The position numbers and the translations under genes are program-made. Shown here piece by piece: positions 10,034-21,733 of a DNA stretch of 34,082 nucleotides. Positions within the stretch are counted from its first letter, which is position 1. The number at the start of each line of letters is the position of its first letter. The DNA comes from Purshia tridentata. Lineage: Eukaryota > Streptophyta > Magnoliopsida > Rosales > Rosaceae. A model generated the notes under the pieces. It ran no database searches. It worked only from the letters and a program-made list of their open reading frames with translations, and was not told the DNA's origin. The stretch is from NCBI GenBank assembly GCA_003254885.1, contig QANT01002421.1:1-34082 (forward strand), in the 5' to 3' direction.

Positions 10034-10405
10034 CAGAGAGATCTTGTCATTACAAAATCTCCATTACTGGGAGGCCCAAAAGCTATGCAAGAGTCTAAGA
10101 ATGAAAGTTCATGGAGATATCTTCGAGGGCTTTACAAAGATGATAATCAGTCTTGGGTGAAACATCCCCAAATTTCTTCAGTATGCTTGAAGATTTTAAG
10201 TGCCAAAAACAATTATATCTTTGCTTTGACCACACTTTTGGATCTTATCTGCCTTGGTTTCCAAGCAAGCCATGAGTTCAGAGATGTTGTGGATGCTCTA
10301 AGGACATCGTCAGACTTGGAACAACCTGATTCTGACTTAGCAAAAGCCATTTGTTCTGTTTTGGAGATGTCGATCAGAAAAGAGCTAACTATGCAAGTGG
10401 CGTAA
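10034..10405 (+). CDS. Unidentified coding exon (C-terminal, ~124 codons)
   Basis: After a good pyrimidine tract and acceptor (gtttctgtatcag, ending 10033) an open frame reads RDLVITKSPLLGGPKAMQES onward and ends CSVLEMSIRKELTMQVA at TAA (10406-10408), followed by TAG and TAA in or near frame. Composition is that of a normal soluble helical protein: mixed charged and hydrophobic residues, with ILSAKNN, ALTTLLDLICLGF and HEFRDVVDALRTS-type helices. It is not low-complexity and not recognisably transposon-derived. I do not recognise the family. No partner exons were found, and transposon remnants lie on both sides (9647-9893 and 10427-10725). It could be a captured or orphaned gene fragment, or the last exon of a gene whose upstream part was lost. 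Confidence 0.45.
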   Translation, partial: QRDLVITKSPLLGGPKAMQESKNESSWRYLRGLYKDDNQSWVKHPQISSVCLKILSAKNNYIFALTTLLDLICLGFQASHEFRDVVDALRTSSDLEQPDSDLAKAICSVLEMSIRKELTMQVA

Positions 10406-10426
10406 TAGTAAGCTCCCCTAAAAGAG

Positions 10427-10725
10427 GTAATTGCAGTAATAATCTACTTATTATTCGCTATTTTTTTTTGTGGTCCACAAATTTTTAAGCGTCATATTGC
10501 TCCATGAATTTTCTAAAGTGTTTAATTTTAGTTCAAACCGAGCAAAATCAAACAAGTTTGCTCATCAGTTTTGTACCAATGAGTTGATTTTGACGGATAA
10601 AATTATTCATTTGAACCAAAATAGAACACATCAGATAATTCGTGGACCAATATAAAACTTAAAAAAATTTGTGAATCAAAATGAGATATAGCGAATAATA
10701 AATTGACCATTTATGTAATTTTCTC
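10427..10725. mobile_element. Foldback MITE, ~299 bp
   Basis: The ends are inverted repeats with a clean inner match, TTATTATTCGCTAT (left, from about 10448) against ATAGCGAATAATAA (right, to about 10702). The similarity continues through the arms: TTTAATTTTAGTTCAAACCG on the left pairs with CGGTT-like TTTGAACCAAAATAGAAC on the right. The outer ends (GTAATTGCAG... and ...CATTTATGTAATT) also match imperfectly. It has no coding capacity. A target duplication could not be fixed. It begins about 20 bp after the stop of the unidentified exon. Confidence 0.7.
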
Positions 10726-10729
10726 TTTC

Positions 10730-11970
10730 CAAAATGCTTAATATTGAATGGTGACTGGATAATCTGAAGTTGGGTGCAATGTCTTATTTTTCATGGAGAT
10801 TGTAAGAGCCTTATGTTTCAATCTTATTTGACAATTTTACTCAAAACAAAGAAATCCAATTTGAACTAAAAATCCTGGTACTCAGACATTGCGGCTTGTT
10901 TCTGAGATTGTTTTGTGGTGCAATTTATACTTCCCACATAAAAGGAAAATGCCTCTCAAGTCTTTAGGCTCACAAGCTTTTACGTTGGGGGACTCAAAGT
11001 GGTAAATAGAACACTAATTTTATTAAGGCTCAAACTATTCTGATCACTTTTAATTATTAAGTTAACCATCCTAATGTATTTTAAATTAACTTTTCTTATT
11101 TTATCATTTTTTGTAAAAAATTATAAACTGATTAAATAGTATATTATTGAAATATATAAAAGAGTTCGATAATTGACCACCAAAATAATACAAATATTTC
11201 AATAAACTATTATCGAATGGCTCAAAGATGGTTAACTCAACAACAAAAAGCCTTTTACCAAACAAAACGTTTTACTAGTTTCTCCGCATTCGGCAATTCT
11301 GAAAATCCAGGAGTCTATTTGGACCTTCCATTAGAAGTCTGCAAAGAAGACTTCATGGTTGACTGCTGTGATTTCACATTTAAATAACCATTGCTTGTAA
11401 AACTATTAATAATAGCCTTCCCACCAGCGATAAGTTGATGAAGAGGGGATTGTTATCATGGGGTACTATTTCATCTCAATGACGAATAATGTGTAACCAT
11501 CAACTAATTAACTTGTAAAGTAAATTTAGCACAAGCCTCGATACATATAGCATTGCTTGAAAAAGAAAAAGCAGTAGTCTGAACAATGCTTGCTAAAGCT
11601 TTGAAGTTTTACTACAATCATATTTCAGCATCGGCCCTAAAAGGAAAACAATCATCTTACTTCTACTGCCATAAATTTGTTTTTTTTCCTTTTGGAAAAG
11701 AAACAAACATTTTACCAAAATTCATTCCGTCATTGAATTTGCTATAAAATGTTGGTTCAAAACCAATTGTCATCCTCCCCAGTTTACATTCCTCTATCAC
11801 TAAATTACAGAGGAATTAATCTTTCTCCCACATTGCATGACCTTACCCATCATATGAGGTGAGAAAAAGCAAAAATTTACCATCAAAGAATCGATGAGAT
11901 TCTTTAGGATTGGGATATATACAAAAGGCAAATAGAAGCAAAAATTATATTGATTCCCCCACCAAGAATC
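10730..11970. other. Intergenic region 3' of NTH1
   Basis: No coding sequence or clear repeat was found. The part near 11900-11976 is probably the NTH1 3' untranslated region, read on the minus strand. Confidence 0.45.
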
Positions 11971-11976
11971 AATCTT

Positions 11977-14900
11977 TCAAAGCTTCTTGCCCGAACCAGA
12001 CTTCTTGGACTTGGATGATGGAGTTGAGGTTTCTTTGAATGCAGATGGGCAAAACTCACTCACACTGCACACTCCACAAAGAGGTCTGAGGGGAGTGCAA
12101 ATTGTCTGTCCAAATCCCACCTGTTTATATAAAAATAAAGAAAATGGATTATAAAATAAGACTACTTGCCTGTGGTAAAGATTTGTGGCAATAGCATAAA
12201 AGAAAACATAAGTGCAAGCATACGAGGAAAAACAATAAAATCAACATTCAGCTCATTTGTTGCAGAGATAAATTTCCTTTATTTTCTTAGACCAGAATTT
12301 CAATTGTTGGAAAAGTGAAATTGTTACCCTGAAACCATATCTATTCAACGGTGAAAAATATCATACCATATAATTTTTGTTCAGCATTTCAGTACTAGTA
12401 AAAAATGGTGAAGCAATAATGCCATACCAAAGACTCAGGATGGATCCCTTCTTAACCTATTTCTAGCAGGTGGTATGCTGGTGGGTATGAAGGGATACCT
12501 CTGCTATGTAACTTAATCCTTGGATGAAGTCATGAAGAATATTAAAGAAGACAAAGCTGAATTTTCCACCAGTTCACCAAATGCAAACACATGTTGGCAC
12601 ATGCAAGCACACGTAAGAAACATTTTATGTATTATGAGTACCAAGCATCTGTCTGTGTGTGGCTAAACATGTATAATGTACAAGTAATCTTTAAAAATTT
12701 TGTTAAAACATATCATTGGTATTAGAGTAGTGAGTTATGCACACCAAAAGAGGGTTTATGGGAACCCATTCTTCCTTCGGAAGCCACAATTGCAATGCCT
12801 CTCTCGTTTCCTCAGGAGTTGATGTTTTCTAGCAAAGAGAATAGAGACTCGTCATTGATGGAATGCTATCACTGTTGATGTTTCAGTTGCTCGAAACAAT
12901 AAGCAAGATTGTGGAAGATCTTATTTATGAACAATATTTGATTAATATCAGAGGAAAATATGTAATTTCATGATGAGGAAGCTTCATTAAAAGAATGCAT
13001 AAGGTTGAGAACCAATTTTAGTATATCATGTGTGGTGCTATAGAAAAAGATGGAAAGTACCTGTTTTTTGCCTGCCCGTGACACCCATCCAAGCCGATTG
13101 CAAATGCGGTGCACATGAGTATCGACACAAATCCCTTGAACATTGTTCCAACCAACATTCATAACCTAAGCACCACACACCAAAAAACTTAGAGAACCTA
13201 AGATGGCATGCTAATTTAAATAAGTTTGAAACTAGCCCTACCAAATGAGCCATCTTAGGACCTATTCCTGGAAGTGAAAGTAGTTCCTCCAATGAGCTAG
13301 GTATATCTCCATCATACTTCATGAGACAAATTTTTGCAATTTTCTTCATGTTACTAGCCTTTCTAGTGTAAAATCCAACCTACATATGAGAAATTTGCTT
13401 TAAAGAAAAAGACATGGCAATTTCATAAACTGGTCAAGGAAATTGAAAGAACTGCAAAATAGCAATTCTTTGGGTTTACCCCGGTTTTGGACATGTTTAG
13501 GTCAAATAAAAAGTTCATACACCATTGCTTAAGTGGGAATTAAAAAAACATACCGGGTAAATCAAGCTTTTAATGGTTTCTTCATCACCTTTGTCAATGG
13601 CAACAGCAGAGAGCAGACCATTTTGAAGGAGACGCTGAATTGCTCCTGCACTCCAAAAAGACCAATGAGTGGCAGGAATAAAACTCTAAGACACATTGCA
13701 ACATTTGAGAAACCTTTACAGCGTGATAAATGAGTAACATGCATACATTGGGAACCAATAGCTTATAAATTCCAAGGTTTTGTTTAGTGGATTCACTAGC
13801 CACAAGCCAACTTTATCATGTGAAAAAGATGAATGAAAAACCTTTCCAGACTGTTTAAGAAGACAAGTATCAGTATGAAAACAAACAATTATATGATATG
13901 ATATAACTTACATTTGCTTTTTCAATTCCCAACTATTCATGTACATAACATACACATCCGTACTCAATTTGTTTTTTCATTTTAAATTTTGTTGATTATT
14001 TTTAACATGAATGCAGCACCTTTTCACAGCTTTACCAAAATTTCCATCCAATATTTCACCATTTCATTTTGAAGCTTTTCATGACTAGTTCTTTTTTAGG
14101 CTTCTGAAGAGATCTCTGTTTCTTTTCCAGTCTCTCTAGAAAGCTTATCCTTCAATATGGGTGGATGGTTAGTGAGTGTTGGTGTGTACACATACAACCT
14201 GCTTGGCATAGTAGCCCAGATATCCTGCTTAATAATTGAAACAACTTTTAGGCTTGATAAGCACCAAATAAACTGGTTTCATTGAATTTATTTTGTCAAT
14301 GATCAAACTTGAAAGTCTACATACTTGCATATCAAAAACAAAAAAATCACACCAACTTACCATGAGTAACATGATCCTTTGTTTGGCTTGATAATAGAGA
14401 AGACACCAAGACAGCAAATCTTCTTTCCTGATTTTATTTTTTTCAAATGACCAATTAATCATCATGCTATGCTTTTATGCATAAAATATATATTTCATAG
14501 AATATCAAAGATTGGTAATATGGAATATATCAGAAAGCATATTATCATGTACTGAAGTTTTGATAAAAATCACGATTAGGAGTTGACAAAGGTTAAGCTA
14601 TGGTTCTGTGCTTTTACTAGATGTAAGGTTCATGGCTATTAACAGATTATTATATCAATGGTGTTCTTTAATAAATTATTTAAAGCCTATATATAATCAT
14701 GATTTACAAAGAGGATTTTCCTTTTTTAGAGAAAGAGACGATCCAATCCAGTAGACTTCCAACTTAAAATCTTCCCCAACCCTACCAAACCCATTTTCGT
14801 TCCACTTTCCAAAGTGGAGAGAATTATACCTTAGGGGGAAGAGCACTTCCAGCTTTCTCACAACCCATACTGTCTACTGGCGCATCTTCAGAAGACCTCA

Positions 14901-17900
14901 TTTTGCGGATCCCTTCAAGGACTCTCTCCCAGTTAGCAGGTAGCTTACCTGTGTCAACTGAAATACACAATTAAGGTTCTTTACACTGATGACCCAATAA
15001 GCGTACAGACATGTAAAAGATACTTGAACCAGAAAAGCAGTTTACAGTTCCACTTCCTCCTACTACAGGTAGACCATTTCACTTGCCTACTTCAGTCAGG
15101 GTTAGATTTATGTGCATTTGTTGAAATTCAGAAATCCTTTTTGTTAACATGGTTGGCCAGCATTCATGATATTTTATATGCTAAACGAAAGGAGGCTATA
15201 AGAATAATTCTCTCATACAACTGATTAACGCCATCAATTATAACTATAACTATTGTTGATATTTTTTTGATGCCCAAGATATAGTTTGATTACATGCTTC
15301 ATCAAGACCAGTTGGCATTCAGTCTAAAACTCTTGGCCCCAAAACAAAAGATGTTACACACCTGTATACTACATGCCAAACTGCCAAAAAAAGGCCAACA
15401 GATTCTTACTACTAAACAAGGGAATTAATTAAAAAAACAATTATGCCTTTTTAAGGGTGGTGGGAAAAAATGTACTTTTATAGAAAGGCCCAAACTTTTA
15501 CCTTTATAGTTTATTCCAGTTATCAAAAGAAAAAGGTCTTCGTTTACCTTTGCTATTATTTGCAATATAGGGAGCATAATAGCCCCCTTTCAACCAATCC
15601 CAAAACATGTTTCACAGTCAGTTCTTTTATTTCTTTCAAAACACAATGAACTAAAAGTGAATGATAACAAACTATGTAGAAGAAGCTCTATGGAGAAATT
15701 GACAAATATATTTGATTCTTAAAATCAAAACAGAAGTCCTCATAATTAATCAGGTTTGTCCAGAATCCCAGTAGAACAGGCCTAAGAAGACCTACCCATA
15801 TTGGCTTGTGCAGACATAAATAGCCCATAATTGAGAAAAGTTCATTGGTATCCATTCATAAACTCATGCATGTATACCCAAGAGGTGCCAAAGATTCTTA
15901 AACTAATGGTCTCAAACCCCTTGAGAAAGGTTCAAAAATTTGTGGGGGCTAATAACTCCAATGGTAGAGAACCTTTAGCCCACACCTAAGGCCAGAGTTC
16001 AAACCTCACTACCCATTTCACCTCCTTTGTGCCAAAAGCTTCAAAGATTGTCACTTATAAGAAGTTTTGACAGAAAGGGAAAGACTCTCCTTAACAAGAA
16101 AATAGAATATAAGTGTTTCCTCAAAATAGCATACTTAGTACGGTAATAAAGAAGACAAGAAGAAATGAAACGTTGAAGAAAGAGGAAATGATTTGTTGAA
16201 GAGAGAAGAAAGAACCTTGCAATAGGCAACACATTCAATGTATCACTTTTAAAAAATGAATCCATGAAGAACTTGAGTGCTAAAAAAAAAGAGAGTAATT
16301 TTTAGCTGCGGAAAAATTCAATTCACAAACAATTTCTTTATAAATCCAATCTACTGGTATGAACAGAATGTACTTCATAACTTTCTTCATCTTGACATTT
16401 GCAAGAAAGAGCTCCTTTCAAAGCCTAAAACATCTAATCATGTGTTTTCAAAAGAGGTACTTACTTGAGTAAGCAATAGATGCATTCCCTTTTCGGAATG
16501 CAAATTCTTCAATGTCAGGTGGGGCATCCAGCTGCATGGAAGAAACTGATCAGGAGATTTACAATTGCTCCTTATCACAAATTATGCAAGATGTTACTAA
16601 TAAGAAGGTTGAGCTTCATTTTTGGGGTATACATCACTGACCCAATAAATGCTACTCAACCGAAGTAGTTGGTTGTGGCTTTAATTGAATTGCAATCAGT
16701 TCTAAATTGCCTACAAGTAAGTTTATGCAGTCCAACTAGATGCAAAATTTAACCATTAGCCAGTAAAATGTGCATTTATTTCACATACTATTTTATAAAA
16801 TAATTTAGTTAATTGCAAATGTTATTGCTGAATGTGAAAAACATGTAATAATTAAACAGTATCCTAGCATTCATAGCTTGATCTTTACTGTTATAAATGC
16901 AGGGTCTTTTTGGGGCCACAAGTTTCACCAAAATCTATGTTGCCATGAATTCCATTTATATATAATTTAATTAATTCACATCATATAATAAAAATTGATC
17001 ATCACTGTAAATAAATTAATAGTAATGTCAAACAAAATGGTTACTATTGTAAATAGATTGAAACCCTTCAAAAGAAGAAAGGGGAGAAAACGATGAAAAG
17101 AACTTGCAGAGTGAGAGAAATGATAATGTATGCATTGCACATAGGTGTGCATGAACTGCTAGTTCCATGCACTATCAGATTGCAGCTTGAGGGACTTGGT
17201 TTTCAGATTTGAATTCTTTGTGAAATCCCCTTTTTTTTCTTGTTAATTTTCACATACACAACCTCAAGTAAAAAAATTGATGCAAACAATTAACACTTTC
17301 TAAAATTGAATAGTACATAAAACTAGGTAGCTGTGAAATAACAATATAGCGAAACAAATAAATTCAAGCATTTATAATGAAAAGAAGCTCCAAAAGGAAT
17401 AACTATTGAAAGGGGACTTGGAGAGACTTAGAAGTTAGAATTCAAATAGAAAATGCCCAGCATAAGGAATGCACTAAAAATAGTTACAAGCTGAAACAAA
17501 ACAACTCCAAATAAAATTATATTAAAAGAAAACCCATTATCTGAATTAAAACAAAACGCAAAAAATCTCTCACTTTCTGGTCCTGCGGTTTTGCTTCAAG
17601 TTGTATTTTTTGAACTTCTTCAGTCTTTTTCACTCTCTTTCTCCTCGCAAAAACACGAAGCTCTGGTGCTGAAACGTCGTTGGTGCCTTCAGAGCCTGAA
17701 AATTTTCACATATTATGAATTAAAAATTGGGACCAAAACCCAAAAAAAAAAGAAAAAAAAGAAATCAGAACAACCATTATATTATTATTATCATAGTAAT
17801 ACTAATATTAAGAAATAAATAATTATCGTAATGGAGGGCAGAGAGGAAATTAGGGAATGGGTTTGGTTTGGTGTGACCTGGGTTTGGATCTGAGGTGGAA

Positions 17901-18019
17901 ATCTCACTTCTGGAATGGATGGGTTTGGCAGAGAATGTTGTTTTGGACATTCTGTTGAAGGGGATTCGACCAATATCAAAGGCAAGCGTGGAGGGACTTC
18001 TTGTACGAATTTGGATCAT
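11977..18019 (-). CDS. NTH1: Endonuclease III homologue (bifunctional DNA glycosylase/AP lyase)
   Basis: NTH1 removes oxidised pyrimidines and nicks the resulting abasic site (base-excision repair). Ten exons join in phase to 359 codons: 17878-18019, 17574-17695, 16465-16531, 14830-14948, 14361-14427, 13554-13645, 13242-13379, 13061-13165, 12745-12828 and 11977-12120. The order matches the plant protein: a basic N-terminal region ([10 protein letters not shown]..., [11 protein letters not shown], a probable organelle/nuclear targeting tail); [32 protein letters not shown]; the helix-hairpin-helix [11 protein letters not shown] with catalytic Lys about residue 245; [15 protein letters not shown] with catalytic Asp about 264; and a complete [4Fe-4S] cluster motif C-X6-C-X2-C-X5-C ([17 protein letters not shown]). 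The C-tail is Ser/Lys-rich. The start at 18019 is the first in-frame ATG; a second (MSKTTF) lies 23 codons on. No defects were seen. Large introns (1.5-1.9 kb) hold repeat remnants. Confidence 0.95.
15935..16065 (+). mobile_element. tRNA-derived SINE-like remnant in an NTH1 intron
   Basis: The segment from about 15944 reads GGGGGCTAATAACTCCAATGGTAGAG, close to a tRNA 5' half with the pol III A box. About 40 nt on comes GAGTTCAAACCTC, a B-box-like T arm. The body beyond B is short and there is no clear tail. It resembles a plant SINE head or decayed tRNA copy rather than a working tRNA, since the acceptor and anticodon stems do not pair well. Confidence 0.5.
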
Positions 18020-18137
18020 TTTAAACTAGGAGCCTTGAATCCTTGGAGGGATTATGGTGGACGTCACTGGGTTTAATATTGTTTTTAAGTCATATGATGT
18101 GAGAATGTGAAATGTTTTCTTATATCAAAAAATTATA

Positions 18138-18638
18138 GGCTAAATTTCATTTTTAGTTCTAGTACTTTAACAAAGGTTTCAATTTGGTCCCATTTTGAAA
18201 ATTTTAATCTTATATTTTCATTACGTTTGCAATTGGATCTAAATCATTAATTATATTTAAATTATTAGTAAAATATAATGGAACATTAATATTTTGAACA
18301 TTTTAAATAACGTAGAAGTGAAACTTATTAACTGGGTAAATCACATCTAGACATATATCTTTTTTTCTTAATTATTTATATTTTTTTATTTTCTTTCTTT
18401 CTTAATTATATTTTTTTTGAATTTAAGATTTTTTTTTGGACCGTATTAATTATAAAATGTCTAAAATATTTATTCATATATGTTGTCATATTATATTATG
18501 TCTTAAAAAAATGGAGTTAATACTTTGGACCTAATTGCAAATATGATGAAAATACGGGACTGAAATTTTTAAAATTGAAAGAACTGAACCAAAGTGAAAT
18601 TTTTGTTAAAGTATGGGAACTAAAAATGTAATTTAGCC
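18138..18638. mobile_element. 501-bp Mutator-like MITE with long inverted repeats
   Basis: The termini GGCTAAATTTCATTTTTAGT and its inverse ...ACTAAAAATGTAATTTAGCC open inverted repeats that stay recognisable for about 110 bp (TACTTTAACAAA, TTTGGTCC, TATTTTCAT, TTTGCAATT shared). Flanks are AAAATTATA (18129-18137) and AAAATTACA (18639-18647), a 9-bp target duplication with one change, which is the Mutator signature. It is non-coding. The element ends 118 bp upstream of the NTH1 start codon, so it sits in or beside that promoter. Confidence 0.85.
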
Positions 18639-18649
18639 AAAATTACAAC

Positions 18650-19040
18650 CTTGCATAGTGACTTATAAGGGTTTAGGCTACACTCTTATTGTCAATTGGT
18701 TTTGGGATGGATGTCTTAAATTCCTTTATGTTATCAGAATAGGTTCACCCATGTGCATTAGGCTAAATGGTTACACGTGCTTCACGTCATCCAATATAAG
18801 TATAAATTGTTCACGTGTTTGGCTTAAATGACCCCACATGTGTTAAGGCATGTGAGAAGTTGCAGTGTTATCCTACAAGACGAAGCCCAACTCACCCAAA
18901 TAAGAGATTGTTCGTTATCCTTAAGGCGTCTTCTCCTTCAGTAGTCTTTTCCTTCATGCCTTCTATCATGAAGCCAGTTACTGGAGATCAAAAATCGAAG
19001 ATGACAACTAAAGCTTATATGTAACTCACCATCAGGTACG
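18650..19040. other. No supported gene; CACGTG-rich AT DNA
   Basis: The stretch has several CACGTG and ACACGTGC-type words (about 18773-18838). A 69-codon open frame (18815-19024) lacks any recognisable feature, so I do not call it a gene. Confidence 0.4.
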
Positions 19041-19314
19041 ATTCCAGCAACTCAATCTTTGGTTTTTTTTTTTTTTTTTAGCAAACCCATTCCATTCTCT
19101 GGCTAAATCTAGCGATTCGAATTCCCATATCGGCAAGTGACTTTTAGAGAACTACGATGACCACAGAGTAAGGAGAAATTCCAGCAACTCAATCTTTGGT
19201 TTTTTTTTTTTTTATAGCAAACTCATTCCATTCTCTGGCTAAATCTAGCGATTCAAATTCCCATATCGGCAAGTGACGTTTAGAGAACTACGATGACCAC
19301 AGAGTAAGGAGAAG
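19041..19314. repeat. Two-copy 137-bp tandem repeat
   Basis: The unit attccagcaactcaatcttt, followed by a run of 15-19 T and then agcaaac(c/t)cattccattc, repeats from 19041 and 19178. Copies are almost identical outside the T run (for example GATTCGAATTC versus GATTCAAATTC). Each copy holds a long pyrimidine run plus AG, which could act as a splice acceptor on the plus strand. Confidence 0.85.
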
Positions 19315-19319
19315 ACGGT

Positions 19320-20850
19320 AGACAGTTTGCTATAGATGGCAGTCATAAAACTATAAAATTTGTTGATATTCTAAAACAGAGCATATAGTATTTTGAAACT
19401 AGCTATGTGAGGTCGTTTGAGATTCTTTGAAATTAACTATGGGTCTTTGAGAGATTACAATGGAGAAACAAGTTTGCGTGTAAATTGATTGAGGGTTCAG
19501 GGAAACCTCTTGAATGAAACTTATTGGTGGGAAAAAAACAATTTTTTTTAAAAGGTGGTTAAGTATTTTGTACATGGGAAATTAGTAATATTGTATCTTC
19601 AGTACTTTAAGTCTTAGAATATTACAGCACAATCTATTTATTTATTTGTTATAGATGATATACAAACTAATGGATTGTAATTTATATTGCAAGTTGTATA
19701 TGGATAATACAGATTGTGCAAGATTAAGTAGTGAGCCTGTAAGTGGTGATGACCAAGTTGTTTTGCTTGGTGAGGATCAATATCAATAAAAAAATAATGA
19801 TTCTTTAGTTATATATGATTCTTTGTGCTATATTAACTTTCAATTTCATATTTTGTAGGAAGCACTGATGCATCATGATGACCTTTAGACAGTCAAGGAG
19901 GCAAAGAGTTGGAAAATTTAGTGGTTCATATGTTACATTTTGATGGTGCTATATTCTGCATATTAGTGCTCTGAATTTGGAGTAAATTTTCCAGGTATTG
20001 ATTTTGCAAATCTAGAGAGAAAAGTGATTTTGGTGATGGTGTAATTTTGCAGATTAGTACTATGAATTTGGCGTAAATTTTAGCCACAAAAAAATTTGGC
20101 TAATCTACTTCTTATATATATTGCTGTTAAATTAAGTTCAATTCAATCTTAGGTTGGGTGTAGATATTACTGTAGGTTATTTAGAGATAGCATGTATTGA
20201 GAAAGAGCATATATTATTGTGGTTTATAGTTGATTGAATTGAATTACAAAATATATCACTATGTCAAGTAATTAGTTCCAATATCAAGTAATTGATCAAT
20301 ATTCTATATTTTTCCCATGCGTGTTGTTAGTTTAGATAGTTGGAGTTATCTGGTATATAGTTTCTTATGGACCACATACACATGTTAGAAAGAATAGTAT
20401 ACAGGGAAAGTGTCTCAAAGATTCTGCATTACTTCACTAGTTATGTGTAAGCTGCAACATCAAGTTCAAGCACTATGTTAATTGACTAATAAATTGGAAA
20501 TTGCATTTATCGATCCATCAGTTCATTGCATGACTAATAAATTACAATATCAAAAATAACTTCATATATATAAGATGATAAGCATTTTTGAGTACACAAG
20601 ATAGATGATTTTTTCCTTTAGAATACATAATAAAGAAAGAAGACTTGTTTATTAAATTACATAAGTTTGAACCAAGCCACGTCAACCTGCAGACACAGTG
20701 CCATATCCAACTACCAAGTCACATTACAATAAATGCAAGCAAGGTGAAGGTGATGATTGGCGGTGATTGTTCCATCCCAGTTGCATGTGTCAGAGAAGGT
20801 AAGGTGCATATGGCTAACACTTGAGTGCTGTTTACGGAACTGTGCACTAG
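19320..20850. other. Non-coding region with weak internal similarity
   Basis: No coding sequence is supported. A related pair, ATTAGTGCTCTGAATTTGGAGTAAATTTT (about 19964) and ATTAGTACTATGAATTTGGCGTAAATTTT (about 20053), lies about 90 bp apart, perhaps an old tandem duplication. The remainder is AT-rich. Confidence 0.4.
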
Positions 20851-20890
20851 TGTCCACTACTCAATAATGCAGTCCACTACTCAATAATGC
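20851..20890. repeat. 20-bp tandem duplication
   Basis: The 20-bp unit (t/a)gtccactactcaataatgc occurs twice in direct succession, with one difference at the first base. Confidence 0.85.
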
Positions 20891-21099
20891 AGTGGCCAAT
20901 CCGATCTAATCCGACGATGGATGAGTTCTCTCCGAGTATCTTTTGACTGGATCAGTTTAGTTGTGAGCCTGCACTCAAGTTTGATCCGAGCTCAGGTTGG
21001 AGGCAAATCATGTGATCAAGCCATTTGGAGAATATGTGGATTGGATCGGACCCAACACGGTGGGTCCATTTTTGACAGCATTCGAGGTGAATTGACAAA

Positions 21100-21540
21100 G
21101 CCAAGTGACGTGGCTTAGAGAAAGTCAAAAAGTCACTAAACGGTCAACTAGGACATGTGGCATATTCTAATTGGTATAAGGTTATCACTAACAAAAGTCC
21201 CCCAACTTCCTATCTGAGTGCACAAGACTTGGATGGGAAGTTGATAATAATGGGGGAGTGGAACCACACCGAATTGGAAGGGTCATCAATGCTTCACTTC
21301 AACCATCTTGCCACGTGGCATAGTGTGAGTGGCTGTAAGGTGTTGGGAACGCACATGTGTCAGAGTCACAATGAGATTCTCTGTGAATCAACGTGAGACG
21401 TCGCTTTCACTAGTAACCTATGGAAGCTTGACATGTGGCGATATATGGAGGCAAACGTTTTTGAATTAAAAGGCCAGGATTCGATGGGCGTAGCTATAAA
21501 TAGTCTCCCTCCCTCTTCGCAACAACCCTTATTCTCTTAG
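21100..21540 (+). promoter_or_regulatory. TATA-box region with G-box cluster (possible LTR or promoter)
   Basis: A clear TATA box, CTATAAATAG, lies at 21494-21503, followed by a pyrimidine-rich leader (CTCCCTCCCTCTTC). Upstream are GACGTGGC (about 21108-21115) and a 12-bp perfect palindrome TGCCACGTGGCA (21309-21320) containing a G-box, plus related ACATGTGGC words near 21152 and 21431. It reads toward the decayed reading frame at 21734. It could be the promoter of a retroelement (its LTR) or of a lost gene. Confidence 0.5.
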
Positions 21541-21733
21541 CATATTCTCCTCTAGTTTTCTCTCTGCAACTCCTCTTTTTCTACCCATAATCCTTCTACA
21601 CTTCTAAGAGCTTTTGTTGATTCCAATGGTGGTTCGATTCTTGCAGTTCGGTTGAACACGACGAGGATAAAGAAGGCACAATAAGTGTTCACCCTTATTC
21701 CACTTTTCATTTTTTTTTCTTGATTTTCTATGT

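Noticed and set aside
9780-10160. 126-codon plus-strand frame overlapping the 10.0-kb exon
   Set aside because: It starts within the truncated MITE and runs in a different frame from the exon that has a good acceptor and longer protein-like sequence.
14229-14465. 78-codon minus-strand frame
   Set aside because: It is a frame-shifted shadow of NTH1 exon 14361-14427.
15944-16016. Functional tRNA gene
   Set aside because: A and B box words are present but the acceptor and anticodon stems do not pair, so it is more likely a SINE head.
18815-19024. 69-codon plus-strand frame
   Set aside because: No recognisable motif, no promoter or splice context, and it lies in transposon-rich DNA.
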